A stretch of 64,000 bases of DNA from assembly GCA_035222895.1 (NCBI GenBank), contig JAVYIG010007480.1, forward strand, positions 12,501 to 76,500, given 5' to 3'. The notes under the pieces are model-generated. The model saw only the letters and a list, made by a program, of their open reading frames with translations. It ran no database searches and was not told the DNA's origin. Within the stretch, counting starts at the first letter, position 1, and each line of letters starts with the position of its first letter. This document shows positions 47,701-54,850 of the stretch, piece after piece. Both the position numbers and the translations under genes were made by a program. The stretch is from Strongylocentrotus droebachiensis. Its lineage: Eukaryota; Echinodermata; Echinoidea; Camarodonta; Strongylocentrotidae.

Positions 47701-50700
47701 GGTCTTGCACCGATCTTTCTATTTCACAAGATGGTCACTCTTCTGACTAACAATTTTTGCTTGAAACTATCTAACTTATTTTTCCAACCCAATTTTAATT
47801 GTGGGAATAGAATGTAGAAGAAGAAACAAAGATATAATTTGGAAGATGATTTTTTCCTTACTTGCTAGGATGTCCTGACAGTTCATGAAGGTACCAAGAT
47901 TAGATTTGATGAACGTCTGCGGTCCTTCTGTCTTCAAACCCGATGACTGCCTCTTCAGGTGCTCTAAACCTTTCCTGAGATCTACAAAGCTGCAAAGAAA
48001 GAGTTCACATTTGGGTTAAAGCCCCACTGTACTACTTATAGCTACTTGCGCCCTCTATATAGCAAACAATGCCTAATCGGAGACCTTTGGTCCCCATTAT
48101 CCTCTTTTTCTGATGTTAATTGAGAGCTGATTTGATGAGATAAACCACCCGTCAGTGACCATGTAAGGAGGCCTTATCCCTCCTGGCCAAACTAGTGCAG
48201 TGGTGCTTTAATAGGTCTCATTATACAAATTAAGTCTGACCTAAAATAGCTGCAGAGTTTATAGGAATGCATTCAATGCTGTCAATTTGACAGATTCATA
48301 TCATCAAAATTAACTAAAATCAAATTCCAAAATACAAAAAAAAACTCCTGAAGACGGACAGTCAACCTGTCCGAAACGTCGAGTCTACTCTCTTGCTCCT
48401 GCTCTGCAACTCTACTCGCCTACTCAACTCTCCAACTCAATCCAGTCTTCTACTCAAACCTCTCATCCTGCCTACAACTTTCTGGTTTACAGTCCTTTTC
48501 AGGACTATACTCACTTCCGAAAGATACTCTTCCTTCCAACCTCCACTTTCTCGCCTTTCCATCTCACTTCTATTTTCTATCTACTTTCCTCAGTCCCTCG
48601 AGGACTTTACACATGGTGTACCGTAAACCTCTTCCGTGAAAAAAAAAGTTATTCCAAAAAACAATAATATTTTTTCTATTATTTTGATTCTCAAAATAAT
48701 AGACGACTTTCTCTTCAAACCTTTCCTGAGATATACAAAGCTAGAAAGCAAGAGTACACATTTGGGTAAATATGTCTCATTCTACAACACAAGTCTGAAC
48801 TGAAATTGCTGCAGAGGTTATAGAAATGCATTCCCTGGTATCAACTTGGTGAGATTCATATCACACCATAACAAAAAATCATGAACATTAACTGAAATCG
48901 ATCACTGAAAGGTGCAACTAAATCTATTCCAAAATGTCCATTATTTTCTCATTGACTCTCAAAAATGTAGAATCTTAAAAATAAACATAGTAGATTTATC
49001 AGCTAAAATCCTCAGATTCTACTGATCAAGATTTGTTTGTTTGTGTGTGGGTAAGAAAAGTCACAAATTAGAAAAGGGCATTTCCAAATATATGCATGTA
49101 CACAAGTATACATAATATATACAAATTAGATGCGCATTGCTATTCATACCTGGTATTACTATGGCTCTCAATGAGAAAGAGGGCAGGCTCAAAGTTCCTG
49201 TGTGCCAGGTTGCTACTCCCTATATGAGAAAAAGTGGAATACAATACAAGATAAACAGGTATGAAAAGTACAGCAGGCTCATTCACATACATGCATAACA
49301 TGGTAAGCTGCTGCATTCGTTGTACATCAATAGAGATTTGCAATTTGCCCCACTCAAAATCAAATGCTCGCAGTGCACAACATTGGAATATTAACAATTA
49401 TTTACTCACTTAATAACCAGATAAAAGTACAAAGACATCAAATTAAATAAGTTTTATTAGTAATCTACACTTCTTTTTCGAACTACACCTATCAGCATTT
49501 AAACATTAGGGTGGATTATCTTATAAAGAGAGGCAAAAGGCATGATTCTAAGTTTAATCTTTAAAGATAAAGTTGAGTTCTGGTCATGCGATTGAATTGT
49601 GAAAGAAAAGGTGTGGAATGGATCAGAAAAAGTTGATCATGTAGCATGTAAGTATTGGTGTGTACTGCAAGGTTCTGGAGTCATCAAAATAATAATTAAT
49701 TTGGCCCAGTCTTGGTAAAGTAACGAGCACTGTACACAGAAAGATGTATATGGGACGACACTAATGGTGTTGGGGCTAGCTTACCTTGATTTTCCTTATC
49801 TTTCTATGCTCATTACTCAGCCAGTATACATTTTCCACAAAAATTGTTTGGCAAATGACAGTTATTTGTACTCTTGAACATTCAGTGTAAGTTTCGTTTG
49901 ATTCTGTGAGAATTCATTTTCTTTTTTTACCAGAATTCAAGTTTAAAATGAACCTACCTTTTGGAAACATTTGGTGTGCTTCGTCATCAGAGAGTTGCCT
50001 GGTTAGATAAATCAGATATCACAAATATGGATTCTTTATATGTTACAAGCAGTTAATCAAGGGAATATAATTACATTTCATAAACAATGAAACATATAAA
50101 CAAAGAAAATAACAAAATGCAACGTCACACTTTGCAAACCTGTACATGATTATTAAAATTTCCAACCATTCTCTCATCTTACATTGATACAGTAAAGTAT
50201 CATATGAACATGTTCTAAGAAAATACTTTTTAGCTTAATAAGTTTGCACACATTTAAAACAATTCAGTGCAGAACCATATTTAACAGCACAAGCAAGTTA
50301 ATACAGCCAAGAATTACATTAAAGATACTATGTCCCTTTTGCAGCCAACCTCAAATTCTGTAGAACTTTGCAGGAATTATGAATATGTCATGTATGTCCT
50401 ATCTGTGAAATTTAAACGTTAGCAGTGTCCTAATAATCAAATTATGCAAGGAAACCCGTTTACTTGCTTGACCTCACTGTCAGACACTATTGAGTGACTG
50501 ACTGGCTTTTTTTCTTCTTTGGTAATAACATACATAAAATGAGCTGTAAAGGATTTTTCTACATCAATAAACCACTTCTTGTAATGGCCAAAATTAAACT
50601 GATTGAATCTCTGCGCAGCATAAAACGTACGAACATGCGGTACAATGGTCTGAAAATCAAGACTATTACTTATTGGCTCTATAGCTCCTAAGTCGATTTG

Positions 50701-53334
50701 ACAACTAATAGTCATTATGTTCCCACTTAAAGACATTTTCAAGTTCCCTTTTTTTAAGGGGCGTTCTAAATTAGTATTATCTTTCAAATGCCGTTGGAAT
50801 TTAACCTTTTAATTTTTTGGCCTGCAAATGGGACATAGTACCTTTAAATCAATGGATTTTATTAACTGAATTACATTTATCATACAGCCATCAAACACAG
50901 TCACAACGGATTTGCCGTATCGGCACAATCCATATTAAAAAGTGTCTCTGTTATTAAGTCAAATGAGATCTTCATTACACGCTTTTCATCCCTCAAAAGA
51001 AACAGAGTGCTTTTTGTATAAGAATAATCATTCCCTCAATTATCTATGGATTGATGATCTATTGCAGACAGAAGAACGTGAGAAATGTGTGCTTACGGAG
51101 CGTGTTCCATGGGTAGACCAAGAGGATCTTCTCTGCCTGATTGAAGGGGTGATGATGGCCGACTGATGCTGTTCAGTCTCCTGTCAAACAAGGACGATTC
51201 ATCCACCCAGATGGCCGAGTCTTGAAGGGGATCTGAGGAAGAATGACAAACACGTGAAAAACGTTTTTTCAAAATCAAAATTGAATCATGAACTTTAAAA
51301 AGTCAATAATAATAACAATAATAATTATGATAATTATAATAACAAAATTAATCATTACAAAAATAATAACAATAGCAACATTTGTATTAAACACATTTCC
51401 TTCCCAAGGGATGTTTAAGTCACCTATAAAGTATGACAACTACCCCCAATTGTTGCTAAGCTGCCTTGAAGTACTGGAGACATTCAAGATTGAATTACAT
51501 CTGGGTTGAGAGTAGCAAATGTACAATTTTATTTCGCCAAATTACATAAATATTGCTTCTTGAACTAGAATGGTAAGTCATTTGATCCACAGTTCAGTAA
51601 TTCAGATCCACTTGACCATCACACTAAGGTTTAAATACAATCCAAATCCACTGTATTAAAGCAAAATAGTAAAAATCTCAAAAGATCCCCCTCTCCTCGT
51701 TAAAGGTCGGACAAATTATTGTTATCACTTTACTTAACTTTCTACTTCAGCCTACTAGAAGTATTCATAACTTACAAGATAAATAATGCACCTACAAATT
51801 TAAATTATCATCTTTTTTCCACAATAAAAGTGAATCACACTGCAATCTTTCTATGCAAATATAATATATGATGTAATATAACATACCAGTATATTTCTTT
51901 TTGTTAATCCCATCTAAAACACACTTTTGAGGAGGCTCATAAGTTTCAACTGAGGCAAATAGTAATGAAACATACACATCAAAAATCGAGCCAACTAGGG
52001 CTTATGATCAACCCAGAACACAAAGCTATAAAATGAGTCAAACTACTCTCTGACTTAGCTTACTTGGTAAGATCTGGAGCCCTCTGAACTTGACAGTTGA
52101 AGTGCCGATACCTCCTGACTTGGTCGAGACAATGACATCACCAGGGCCCTTACAGTTGGTTGTTCTACAGATGATTTTACTGGGTGAGATCCACTCTGCT
52201 AGGAGCGTAATGTTGACTCCGCAAACAATGATACCTGGAAATCATATTGAAAAAATACATGAGGATGAATGAAAATAACGTCTCTTGTTTTAACTAGTTT
52301 TAACTGTAATTACTCCTATGATTGTTTGTAAAAATGTGATTATGAATCATCAATAAAACAAATATTTTTTTTTTTTTTCTTCAAATAACAACGTCTCTAT
52401 ACTACAGTAGAATTAGATCAGCTATAACATGGGCCTTTACAGTTCTACCAGTGATCTTACTAGGCAAGATCCATGCAGGCGATGCAGCTACATGTACACA
52501 AACTGTTACGGTACACCTGAAGATAACATATCCTACATAAAAATATCTGACTCAAATTTTTTTTACAAACCAAATATGACATGAATTTTACAAGTCTTAG
52601 TATCATCATTTATTCTATATGGAATGAACTCATGTAAACAAATAAAGAATTATGGCACAACTATGGGTTTGGGGATTGGGCTTGATTATTTTTCTCTCTC
52701 ATTGTTTTCCATTTGAGGACACCAGAGATCAAACATAAATGATTCACATCCCTGCACTTTTCCAAAATTTGCCAAAATACTAAAAACTCAAACTCACAAA
52801 AACTTTGCTAGTTACCAAGCACATCATCTAGTTAATCACTTTCATTCAGTAAGAAGCCATATATTCTACAATGTAAAGTGTTTAAAAAGAAACCCTTCAT
52901 CTACAATATATATATATATATGTTTCAAAATAAAAATTTCTTTCATAAGGCCTAACAAAAAATTATCCTGAAATCTACAATGGGCTTTTAAAAGAAGTAT
53001 TTTTCTTTTTACTGTTTTTTAGAGAAAAAAATGTATTAAGGCATTCAAAAATGAGTAATATCAGCCCAAAGAGGGAGTAAAAAATATTTTAAAAGTATTT
53101 TTTTAATAATTATTTTTAAAAAAATCCTGACCAACCGACCCATGTTTTGGCACGTAAAGGACAATACAACATCTTTTTTTTGTATAGGCCTAATAGAAGA
53201 CTTTACTCACAGAAGACATCTTTTTCATTGAATCCCAGATTTTCTCCTCTGATGGTGAGTTTGGTTCCTGGCGGGCCCTCCTTGGGGGATAGACCAGTCA
53301 CCTTAGGAGGGTCACGGAACTTCCTTGACTGCAT
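23703..53334 (-). CDS. EXOC2: Exocyst complex component 2 (Sec5), 27 coding exons
   Basis: Subunit of the octameric exocyst, which tethers secretory vesicles to the plasma membrane. Exons numbered from noncoding exon 1, in transcript order: 53211-53334, 52064-52234, 51097-51232, 49958-49998, 49150-49219, 47862-47989, 46811-46999, 45492-45637, 43582-43663, 42903-43005, 41203-41315, 40491-40565, 39825-39863, 39271-39398, 38711-38761, 38140-38312, 37700-37821, 37257-37327, 36387-36470, 34809-34868, 34172-34236, 33236-33334, 27259-27375, 26354-26495, 25408-25651, 24478-24537, 23703-23778. An N-terminal TIG domain ([25 protein letters not shown]) is followed by [44 protein letters not shown]-like GDPAWECI and HKWI, all characteristic of Sec5. 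The protein is about 970 residues (human 924). Introns are GT-AG and phases agree everywhere except between 34172-34236 and 33236-33334, where 3n+1 bases are missing. Confidence 0.95.
24003..24279. mobile_element. TTAA-flanked MITE, GGGGCTGTAGCATG termini
   Basis: Left TTAAAGGGGCTGTAGCATG; right inverted TTAAGGGGGCTGTAGCATGG. Length 277 with TTAA at both ends. The interior is richer in GC than its surroundings. No gene. It lies in the last EXOC2 intron. Confidence 0.8.
25120..25336 (-). mobile_element. tRNA-derived SINE (minus strand)
   Basis: Read on the minus strand, GGCGCAATAGGTCAGTCGGT then AGAGCAGTGGTCTCGC resembles a tRNA A-box and anticodon arm, and CCCGGGTTTGAAAC is a B-box. A body of about 150 bases follows without CCA or a closed acceptor stem. 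These are Pol III promoter features of a tRNA-derived SINE. Confidence 0.65.
26528..26773. mobile_element. TA-flanked MITE, family H, copy 1
   Basis: Ends TAAGGCCTA..AATGTTGTATCGTCC and, inverted, TTAGGCCTAG..AATGTTGTATTGCCC. The interior contains TACTGTTTTTTAGAGAAAA and ATATCAGCCCAAAGAGGGA, shared with 52946-53193. It lies in the EXOC2 intron upstream of the 26354 exon. Confidence 0.7.
27914..30508 (+). mobile_element. Non-autonomous Helitron, tandem copy 1
   Basis: The 5' end is TCTATAATAATAATACG, preceded by A. The 3' end has hairpin CCCGCGGATTTCCGCGGG (30482-30499), then TCCTG and CTAG (30505-30508). TC start, 3' hairpin and CTRR end define Helitrons. No Rep/helicase protein is encoded, so it is non-autonomous. 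Parts in order: GC-rich 5' block; a perfect 23-base GC palindrome (28533-28555); an AT-rich middle; an internal 3'-end-like hairpin (29128-29145); three 118-129 base direct repeats (29151-29480); a TACGC-rich block (29553-29915); and A/T homopolymer runs. Confidence 0.85.
30509..33148 (+). mobile_element. Non-autonomous Helitron, tandem copy 2
   Basis: Begins TCTATAATAGTAATACG directly after CTAG of copy 1. Ends with hairpin CCCGCGGATTTCCGCGGG (33122-33139), TCCAG and CTAG (33145-33148), followed by T. It matches copy 1 in order and in most bases. It carries about 300 extra bases at about 30810-31130 and a shorter TACGC block. The internal hairpin recurs at 31996-32013, the GC palindrome at 31391-31413 and the three direct repeats at 32019-32340. 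Both copies lie in the EXOC2 intron between exons 33236-33334 and 27259-27375. Confidence 0.85.
33413..33865 (+). mobile_element. TTAA-flanked element, family C, right-truncated copy
   Basis: From TTAAAGATACTATGTCCCTT it follows the 50319 copy through CAGGAATTATGAATATGTC, GACACTATTGAGTAACTGAC and TTGTAATGGCCAAAATTAAA, then loses the right terminus. It begins 79 bases upstream of the EXOC2 exon at 33236-33334. Confidence 0.75.
34617..34763 (+). mobile_element. TTAA-flanked short repeat, family A, copy 2
   Basis: A left-truncated copy running from GTCAGTGACATGTGG through ATCTCATCAAATCAGCTC, CATGGGGGACCAATGG and TATAGAGGGCGCAAGTAGC to GTGGGGCTTTAA. It preserves the uninterrupted sequence at the site where copy 3 carries a 1-kb insertion. 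Confidence 0.75.
34938..35817. mobile_element. 880-base foldback element, CAGTGCGTCCC termini
   Basis: Almost the whole element is one imperfect inverted repeat centred near 35371. The left end is CAGTGCGTCCCAGAAAAAAC and the right end is its inverse, GTTTTTTCTGGGACGCACTG. Further paired blocks include GGCGGGCGGTATCTGAATTT and AATTCAGATACCGCCCGCC, and the central GACAATCAGCC/GGCTGATTGTC. TA flanks both ends, fitting Tc1/mariner-type insertion. No transposase. It lies in the EXOC2 intron between exons 36387 and 34868. Confidence 0.85.
36137..36316. mobile_element. TTAA-flanked short repeat, family B, copy with both ends
   Basis: About 180 bases from TTAAAGAGAAGGTCGAGTTC to ATCGACTTTATCTTTAA. 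The ends are inverted repeats and both carry TTAA. The interior contains the inverted version of CCAGAACCTTGCAG found in the other copies. It lies in the EXOC2 intron before the 36387 exon. Confidence 0.7.
37025..37228 (+). pseudogene. 5'-truncated LINE ORF2 C-terminal remnant
   Basis: Plus-strand frame [37 protein letters not shown], stop, [29 protein letters not shown], stop. The GRGRPP..SWTDDI and [11 protein letters not shown] pattern is the usual C-terminal end of reverse-transcriptase ORFs of non-LTR retrotransposons. One internal stop shows decay. It ends 29 bases from the 3' boundary of an EXOC2 exon (37257-37327), on the opposite strand. Confidence 0.7.
38806..38886. mobile_element. 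Small palindromic repeat, family D, copy 4
   Basis: Reads ATCTGCTTGGAGAAAGGAGG, GTGTTAACTTA, a loop, then AGAGTTAATGCTCTTCTGG and TTCCAAACAGGTGAT. It lies in an EXOC2 intron just 3' (in transcript order) of the 38711-38761 exon's acceptor side. Confidence 0.65.
39950..40235 (+). mobile_element. tRNA-derived SINE, intact head
   Basis: TGGTTGGGTGGATAAGTCAC resembles an A-box region and GGGGTTCGAGTCCCGTCGC contains a perfect B-box. A non-tRNA body follows: GACATTGATCTACATTTGCC, CTCAACCCAGGTGATG and a 3' part ending GCGCTATATAAATTTACC. The same body occurs at 43044-43225. It lies in the EXOC2 intron between exons 40491 and 39863. Confidence 0.75.
40985..41202 (-). repeat. Tandem partial duplication of EXOC2 exon 12 donor
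   Basis: The block spanning the exon 12 3' end and its donor (plus strand CATGCCTACCTATCTGGATA then TGTTGATCCTTGCA, at 41195-41228) recurs at 41104-41139 and, degraded, at about 40999-41023. G-rich spacers (GGGGAGGGGAAGG, GGGCAGGGAAG) lie between. Each copy keeps a GT after the CCAGATAG-type end. Confidence 0.75.
41447..42709. mobile_element. 1.26-kb element with TATAGGATTTCCCGG ends and many subterminal repeats
   Basis: Left end TATAGGATTTCCCGGCCAAA; inverted right end TATAGGATTTCCCGGGCAAA. The left half carries repeated CATTCAAATTAAT-like words (e.g. 41479, 41603, 41715). The right half carries the opposite orientation, ATTTGAATGA/ATTCGAATGAC (e.g. 42461, 42478, 42511, 42667). No transposase is recognised. 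It lies in the EXOC2 intron upstream of exon 41203-41315. Confidence 0.75.
43044..43225 (+). mobile_element. tRNA-derived SINE, degraded copy
   Basis: Weak head (GTCATAGTCAAGCGGATTC..GGGTTCAAGCCTCAG) followed by the same body, ATTAATCTACATTTGCCAC and CTCAACCCAGGTATAG, as the copy at 39950. In the EXOC2 intron upstream of exon 42903. Confidence 0.6.
44213..45405 (+). mobile_element. TTAA-flanked short repeat, family A, copy 3, interrupted
   Basis: The left part (44213-44365) and right part (45362-45405) are the two pieces of a family A element split by the foldback element at 44366-45361. TTAA is present at 44213 and at 45402-45405. The break falls in the TATAGAGGGCGC region seen intact at 34.7 kb and 6.8 kb. 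Confidence 0.85.
44366..45361. mobile_element. 996-base foldback element, CCGTGTGTCTC termini
   Basis: Left CCGTGTGTCTCAAAAAAAAC; right inverse GTTTTTTTTGAGACACACGG. Arms of about 300 bases pair through AAGTGTTCACT-type blocks, GGGCCTGCGCAGGATTTTTC and the inverted ATATTCATGATCGATGGAT. The loop holds a CA microsatellite (about 44720-44742). TA lies at both borders. The terminus pattern C.GTGYGTCYCA.AAAAAACG is shared with the element at 34938. Confidence 0.85.
45713..45942. mobile_element. Palindromic MITE, GGGCCAAATTCACAAAGG ends
   Basis: Two arms of about 95 bases pair through AATTCACAAAGGAGGTTTAG, AACCCATGGTTTAAA and ATTAGCGCAAAATAAGC with a short GC-rich loop. No gene. Just upstream of EXOC2 exon 45492-45637. 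Confidence 0.85.
46417..46794. mobile_element. TTAA-flanked element, TTAAAGGCATTGTTTAAC end
   Basis: Starts TTAAAGGCATTGTTTAAC and ends ..TCTGAGGCAATGTTACAGAG then TCACTTTAA. The ends are imperfect inverted repeats and both fall on TTAA. It ends 17 bases from the EXOC2 exon at 46811-46999. Confidence 0.55.
46811..46999 (-). CDS. EXOC2: EXOC2 exon 8 with acidic insert
   Basis: Encodes [16 protein letters not shown], then a Glu/Asp-rich stretch ([20 protein letters not shown]), then [12 protein letters not shown]. The acidic stretch is longer than the matching part of vertebrate Sec5 and accounts for part of the extra length. A decayed copy of the exon's 5' part lies upstream at 47086-47510. 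Confidence 0.88.
47086..47510 (-). pseudogene. Decayed duplicate of EXOC2 exon 8, split by a MITE
   Basis: Plus-strand words CTGTCTACCTCAATAGATCC, TCCCCCGGGGCTGGCTAGTT and TGACCTGG match the exon 8 words CTGTCTACCTCCGTAGACTC, CTCCCCAGGAGTCGCCTTGA and CCCGG. After the MITE at 47144-47455 the match resumes: TCTCCAATGTTCTCATTTCT, GCAAGGGTCTCTGTAAAGAG, against TCTCCTATGTTCTCATGCCG, GCAGAGGTCTCCATGAATAG. The flanking intron (GAAGGAAGTTACA versus GAAGAAATTTACA) also matches. The minus-strand frame is broken. Confidence 0.75.
47144..47455. mobile_element. MITE with GGTGTTTCGCAAA-type ends
   Basis: Left GGATGTTTCACAAAGATCCT then AAGTTGAACTTA; right inverse TAAGTTTGACTTAGGATTTT then TGCGAAACACC. About 310 bases, AT-rich interior, no gene. 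It splits a duplicate of EXOC2 exon 8, whose intact parent is the empty-site reference; a short duplicated TGG or CCTGG flanks it. Confidence 0.8.
48016..48211 (-). mobile_element. TTAA-flanked short repeat, family A, copy 4 (complete)
   Basis: Inverted ends TTAAAGCCCCACTGTACTAC and TTAAAGCACCACTGCACTAG, with TTAA at both sides. The interior matches the other three copies. It lies inside one member of an intronic duplication; the other member (48711-48935) lacks it. Confidence 0.85.
48345..48650 (+). repeat. Retroelement fragment with hammerhead-like motif and pyrimidine-rich tail
   Basis: CTGAAGAC GGACAG..CTGTCC GAAAC GTC at 48348-48380 has the order of a hammerhead ribozyme core: CUGANGA, a stem, GAAA, then GUC. 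It is followed by a CT-rich tail of about 250 bases (CTCCTGCTCTGCAACTC and similar). Such motifs occur in Penelope-like retroelements of animals. No reverse transcriptase is seen here. Confidence 0.45.
48711..48935 (-). repeat. Intronic duplicate of EXOC2 exon 7 acceptor region
   Basis: CTCTTCAAACCTTTCCTGAG, ATATACAAAGCTAGAAAG, ACACATTTGGGTAAATATGTC and TGCAGAGGTTATAGAAATGC repeat the sequence at 47951-48330, which spans the 5' end of exon 7, its acceptor and the adjacent intron. The copy lacks the family A insertion and its acceptor CAG is changed to TAG. Confidence 0.75.
49561..49770 (+). mobile_element. TTAA-flanked short repeat, family B, copy 3
   Basis: Begins TTAAAGATAAAGTTGAGTTC and follows the copy at 13628 almost word for word through AGAAAGATGTATATGGGAC. 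The right end is not clear. It lies in the EXOC2 intron between exons 5 and 6. Confidence 0.65.
50319..50847 (+). mobile_element. TTAA-flanked element, family C, complete copy
   Basis: 529 bases with inverted ends TTAAAGATACTATGTCCC..TGCAG and TTAAAGGTACTATGTCCC..TGCAGG, each on TTAA. The 116-codon minus-strand frame inside it is not matched as an intact protein in the second copy and is not a recognised transposase. Confidence 0.82.
52064..52234 (-). CDS. EXOC2: EXOC2 exon 3: second half of TIG domain
   Basis: Joins exon 2 in phase. Encodes [39 protein letters not shown] and [11 protein letters not shown], corresponding to AEWMS..KIVCR and DVIVTTKSGG in vertebrate Sec5. A decayed copy of this exon lies upstream at about 52428-52530. 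Confidence 0.93.
52428..52530 (-). pseudogene. Decayed duplicate of EXOC2 exon 3
   Basis: On the minus strand a CAG acceptor is followed by a frame with [12 protein letters not shown], matching [12 protein letters not shown] of exon 3. Plus-strand words GGGCCTTTACAGTT, GATCTTACTAGGCAAGATCC match GGGCCCTTACAGTT, GATTTTACTGGGTGAGATCC. The frame is out of phase with exon 2 by one base and no TIG end follows, so it is not a usable alternative exon. Confidence 0.7.
52946..53193. mobile_element. TA-flanked MITE, family H, copy 2
   Basis: Shares TAAGGCCTA ends, TACTGTTTTTTAGAGAAAA, ATATCAGCCCAAAGAGGGA and CCCATGTTTTGGCAC with the copy at 26.5 kb. The right end stops 17 bases from the EXOC2 exon 2 donor. 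Confidence 0.7.
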
Positions 53335-53353
53335 CCTCACTGCTACCAGTTAT
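53211..53353 (-). CDS. EXOC2: EXOC2 exon 2: start codon and first half of TIG domain
   Basis: The exon runs from an acceptor at 53354; ATG lies at 53334-53332 (minus). It reads [20 protein letters not shown] and then [19 protein letters not shown], the IPT/TIG start that binds RalA in mammalian Sec5. Nineteen bases of 5'UTR precede the ATG. The donor is GTGAGT. A TA-flanked MITE ends 17 bases beyond the donor, at 53193. Confidence 0.93.
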
Positions 53354-53887
53354 CTGTAAGGGGAAGGAAAAGAGAGATTCAAGATCAGAACTGTAATGGT
53401 ATAGTAACAGATATGTATGGGAAAGGTCCATAGAAATTGGTGAATTTGTGTTCCACAGGTTGCCAAGTGTAAAGAAACAACCCAAACAATTTGAGAACCC
53501 AAACAATTTAATAACCAAGACAATTTAATAACCAAAACAATCTAATTACCAAACAAATTTACGAAAATAATAATTATAATATCATAATCCATGATTTTGC
53601 ATCCAATTCAAGCTGCCAAATATAGAAACAAATATCACAATTAATAATAGAATCTTTGATGAAGTTAGTAACATGTAGGATAATATAGCATTGAACAATT
53701 GGATGGAGAAAGGATTTGGTTACAAAGATTTTTGTTAGTACCGTAGTCATGCTGAAAGAGTTTTGTTCCATGCACTCTGCACACATCATGGACCAGACGT
53801 TTGAAAATCCTTACCAAATTCGATAAGGCATTGTTCATCTCTCTATTCTTTTAAAGCATCTCTTAAAAAAACTCGCATATCGAAGTA

Positions 53888-54057
53888 CAGTCAAACCTGC
53901 TTTAGTGACCACCTGTCTACAACAAGCACATGTTTTGTTTCCCTTGAAAATGGTTTCTCATTGAAACATGTACTAAAGGAACTAGTCTACAAAGACCTGT
54001 CTACAAGGACCACTTTTTGTGTATCCCTTGGGCGGTCGCTGTAGACAGGTTTGACTG
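53888..54057. mobile_element. TA-flanked MITE, family E, copy 2
   Basis: Left end CAGTCAAACCTGCTTTAGTG and inverted right end CAGTCAAACCTGTCTACAGC, with TA on both sides. About 170 bases, no gene. It lies upstream of the EXOC2 first coding exon. Confidence 0.75.
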
Positions 54058-54787
54058 TACATGTATCTACATCTACATAACTGCATGATTTCAACATGCA
54101 GTAGGCAATTATCATTGATATCTCAAATTTTGGTCACTGTATTGCAACTCATGTTTGCATATTTCATATTCTTTTTTGTATTCTTTGTTTCCTTTATTGA
54201 AAAGACTAAGAACTGATCGCAATGATAAACAAATGCGATGTAATCGAGGGCCGAGGTCTCCCTTCATTTTGAAAAACGACATAAAATTAAAAAATTGCGG
54301 AACATAGCTGAAGACGGTTGGCCCAATCGGTAAAAGTAGGCTCAATTTATCTGCAAAACCAAGGAAATTTTCATCAACAAAACTTGTGAGTTATCGTTAA
54401 TTATTTATCATCATTTATTCATTAAATTGTTTATCATATCATTTGAAAGTATCATAGTTCATACAGCAGGTTTTACAAAATATTGTGTGAATGTACTGCA
54501 GTACAGTGCAGTGTTGCCCGTCAGCCAGGGTAGTAATGCGATGCTGTACATTGTGTGCGCATACATTACAGGAACCTCAAGCCTCAAGTTCCTTAGGCCA
54601 GCCAGCGTAGCTAGCGTAGATACGGGAGGTCTACACTGCAGCTTTGCCTTTGCAGCCGGTTGTGCTCAGCTTTAAATGCTTCTTTTGAGAGAATACATAC
54701 TTAAAACCAATGGTAAATACATATATATGTAATAACAGCGCACTTATACTTATAGGCCTAGTGTAAATTATTCAAAATTTGTTTACC

Positions 54788-54850
54788 TTATAGTTATACG
54801 TTTTCTGAGCCCGAATTTGATCGGATGATCGCCTCCCAGATTTCCCGGAA
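54788..54850 (-). promoter_or_regulatory. Probable EXOC2 noncoding first exon and ETS-type promoter site
   Basis: On the minus strand, ACTTCCGGGAAATCTGGG (ETS core CTTCCGG at about 54847) is followed by about 60 bases ending at TATAACTATAAG|GTAAAC, a good donor at 54787. This fits a TATA-less promoter and a 5'UTR exon spliced to 53353. Confidence 0.45.
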
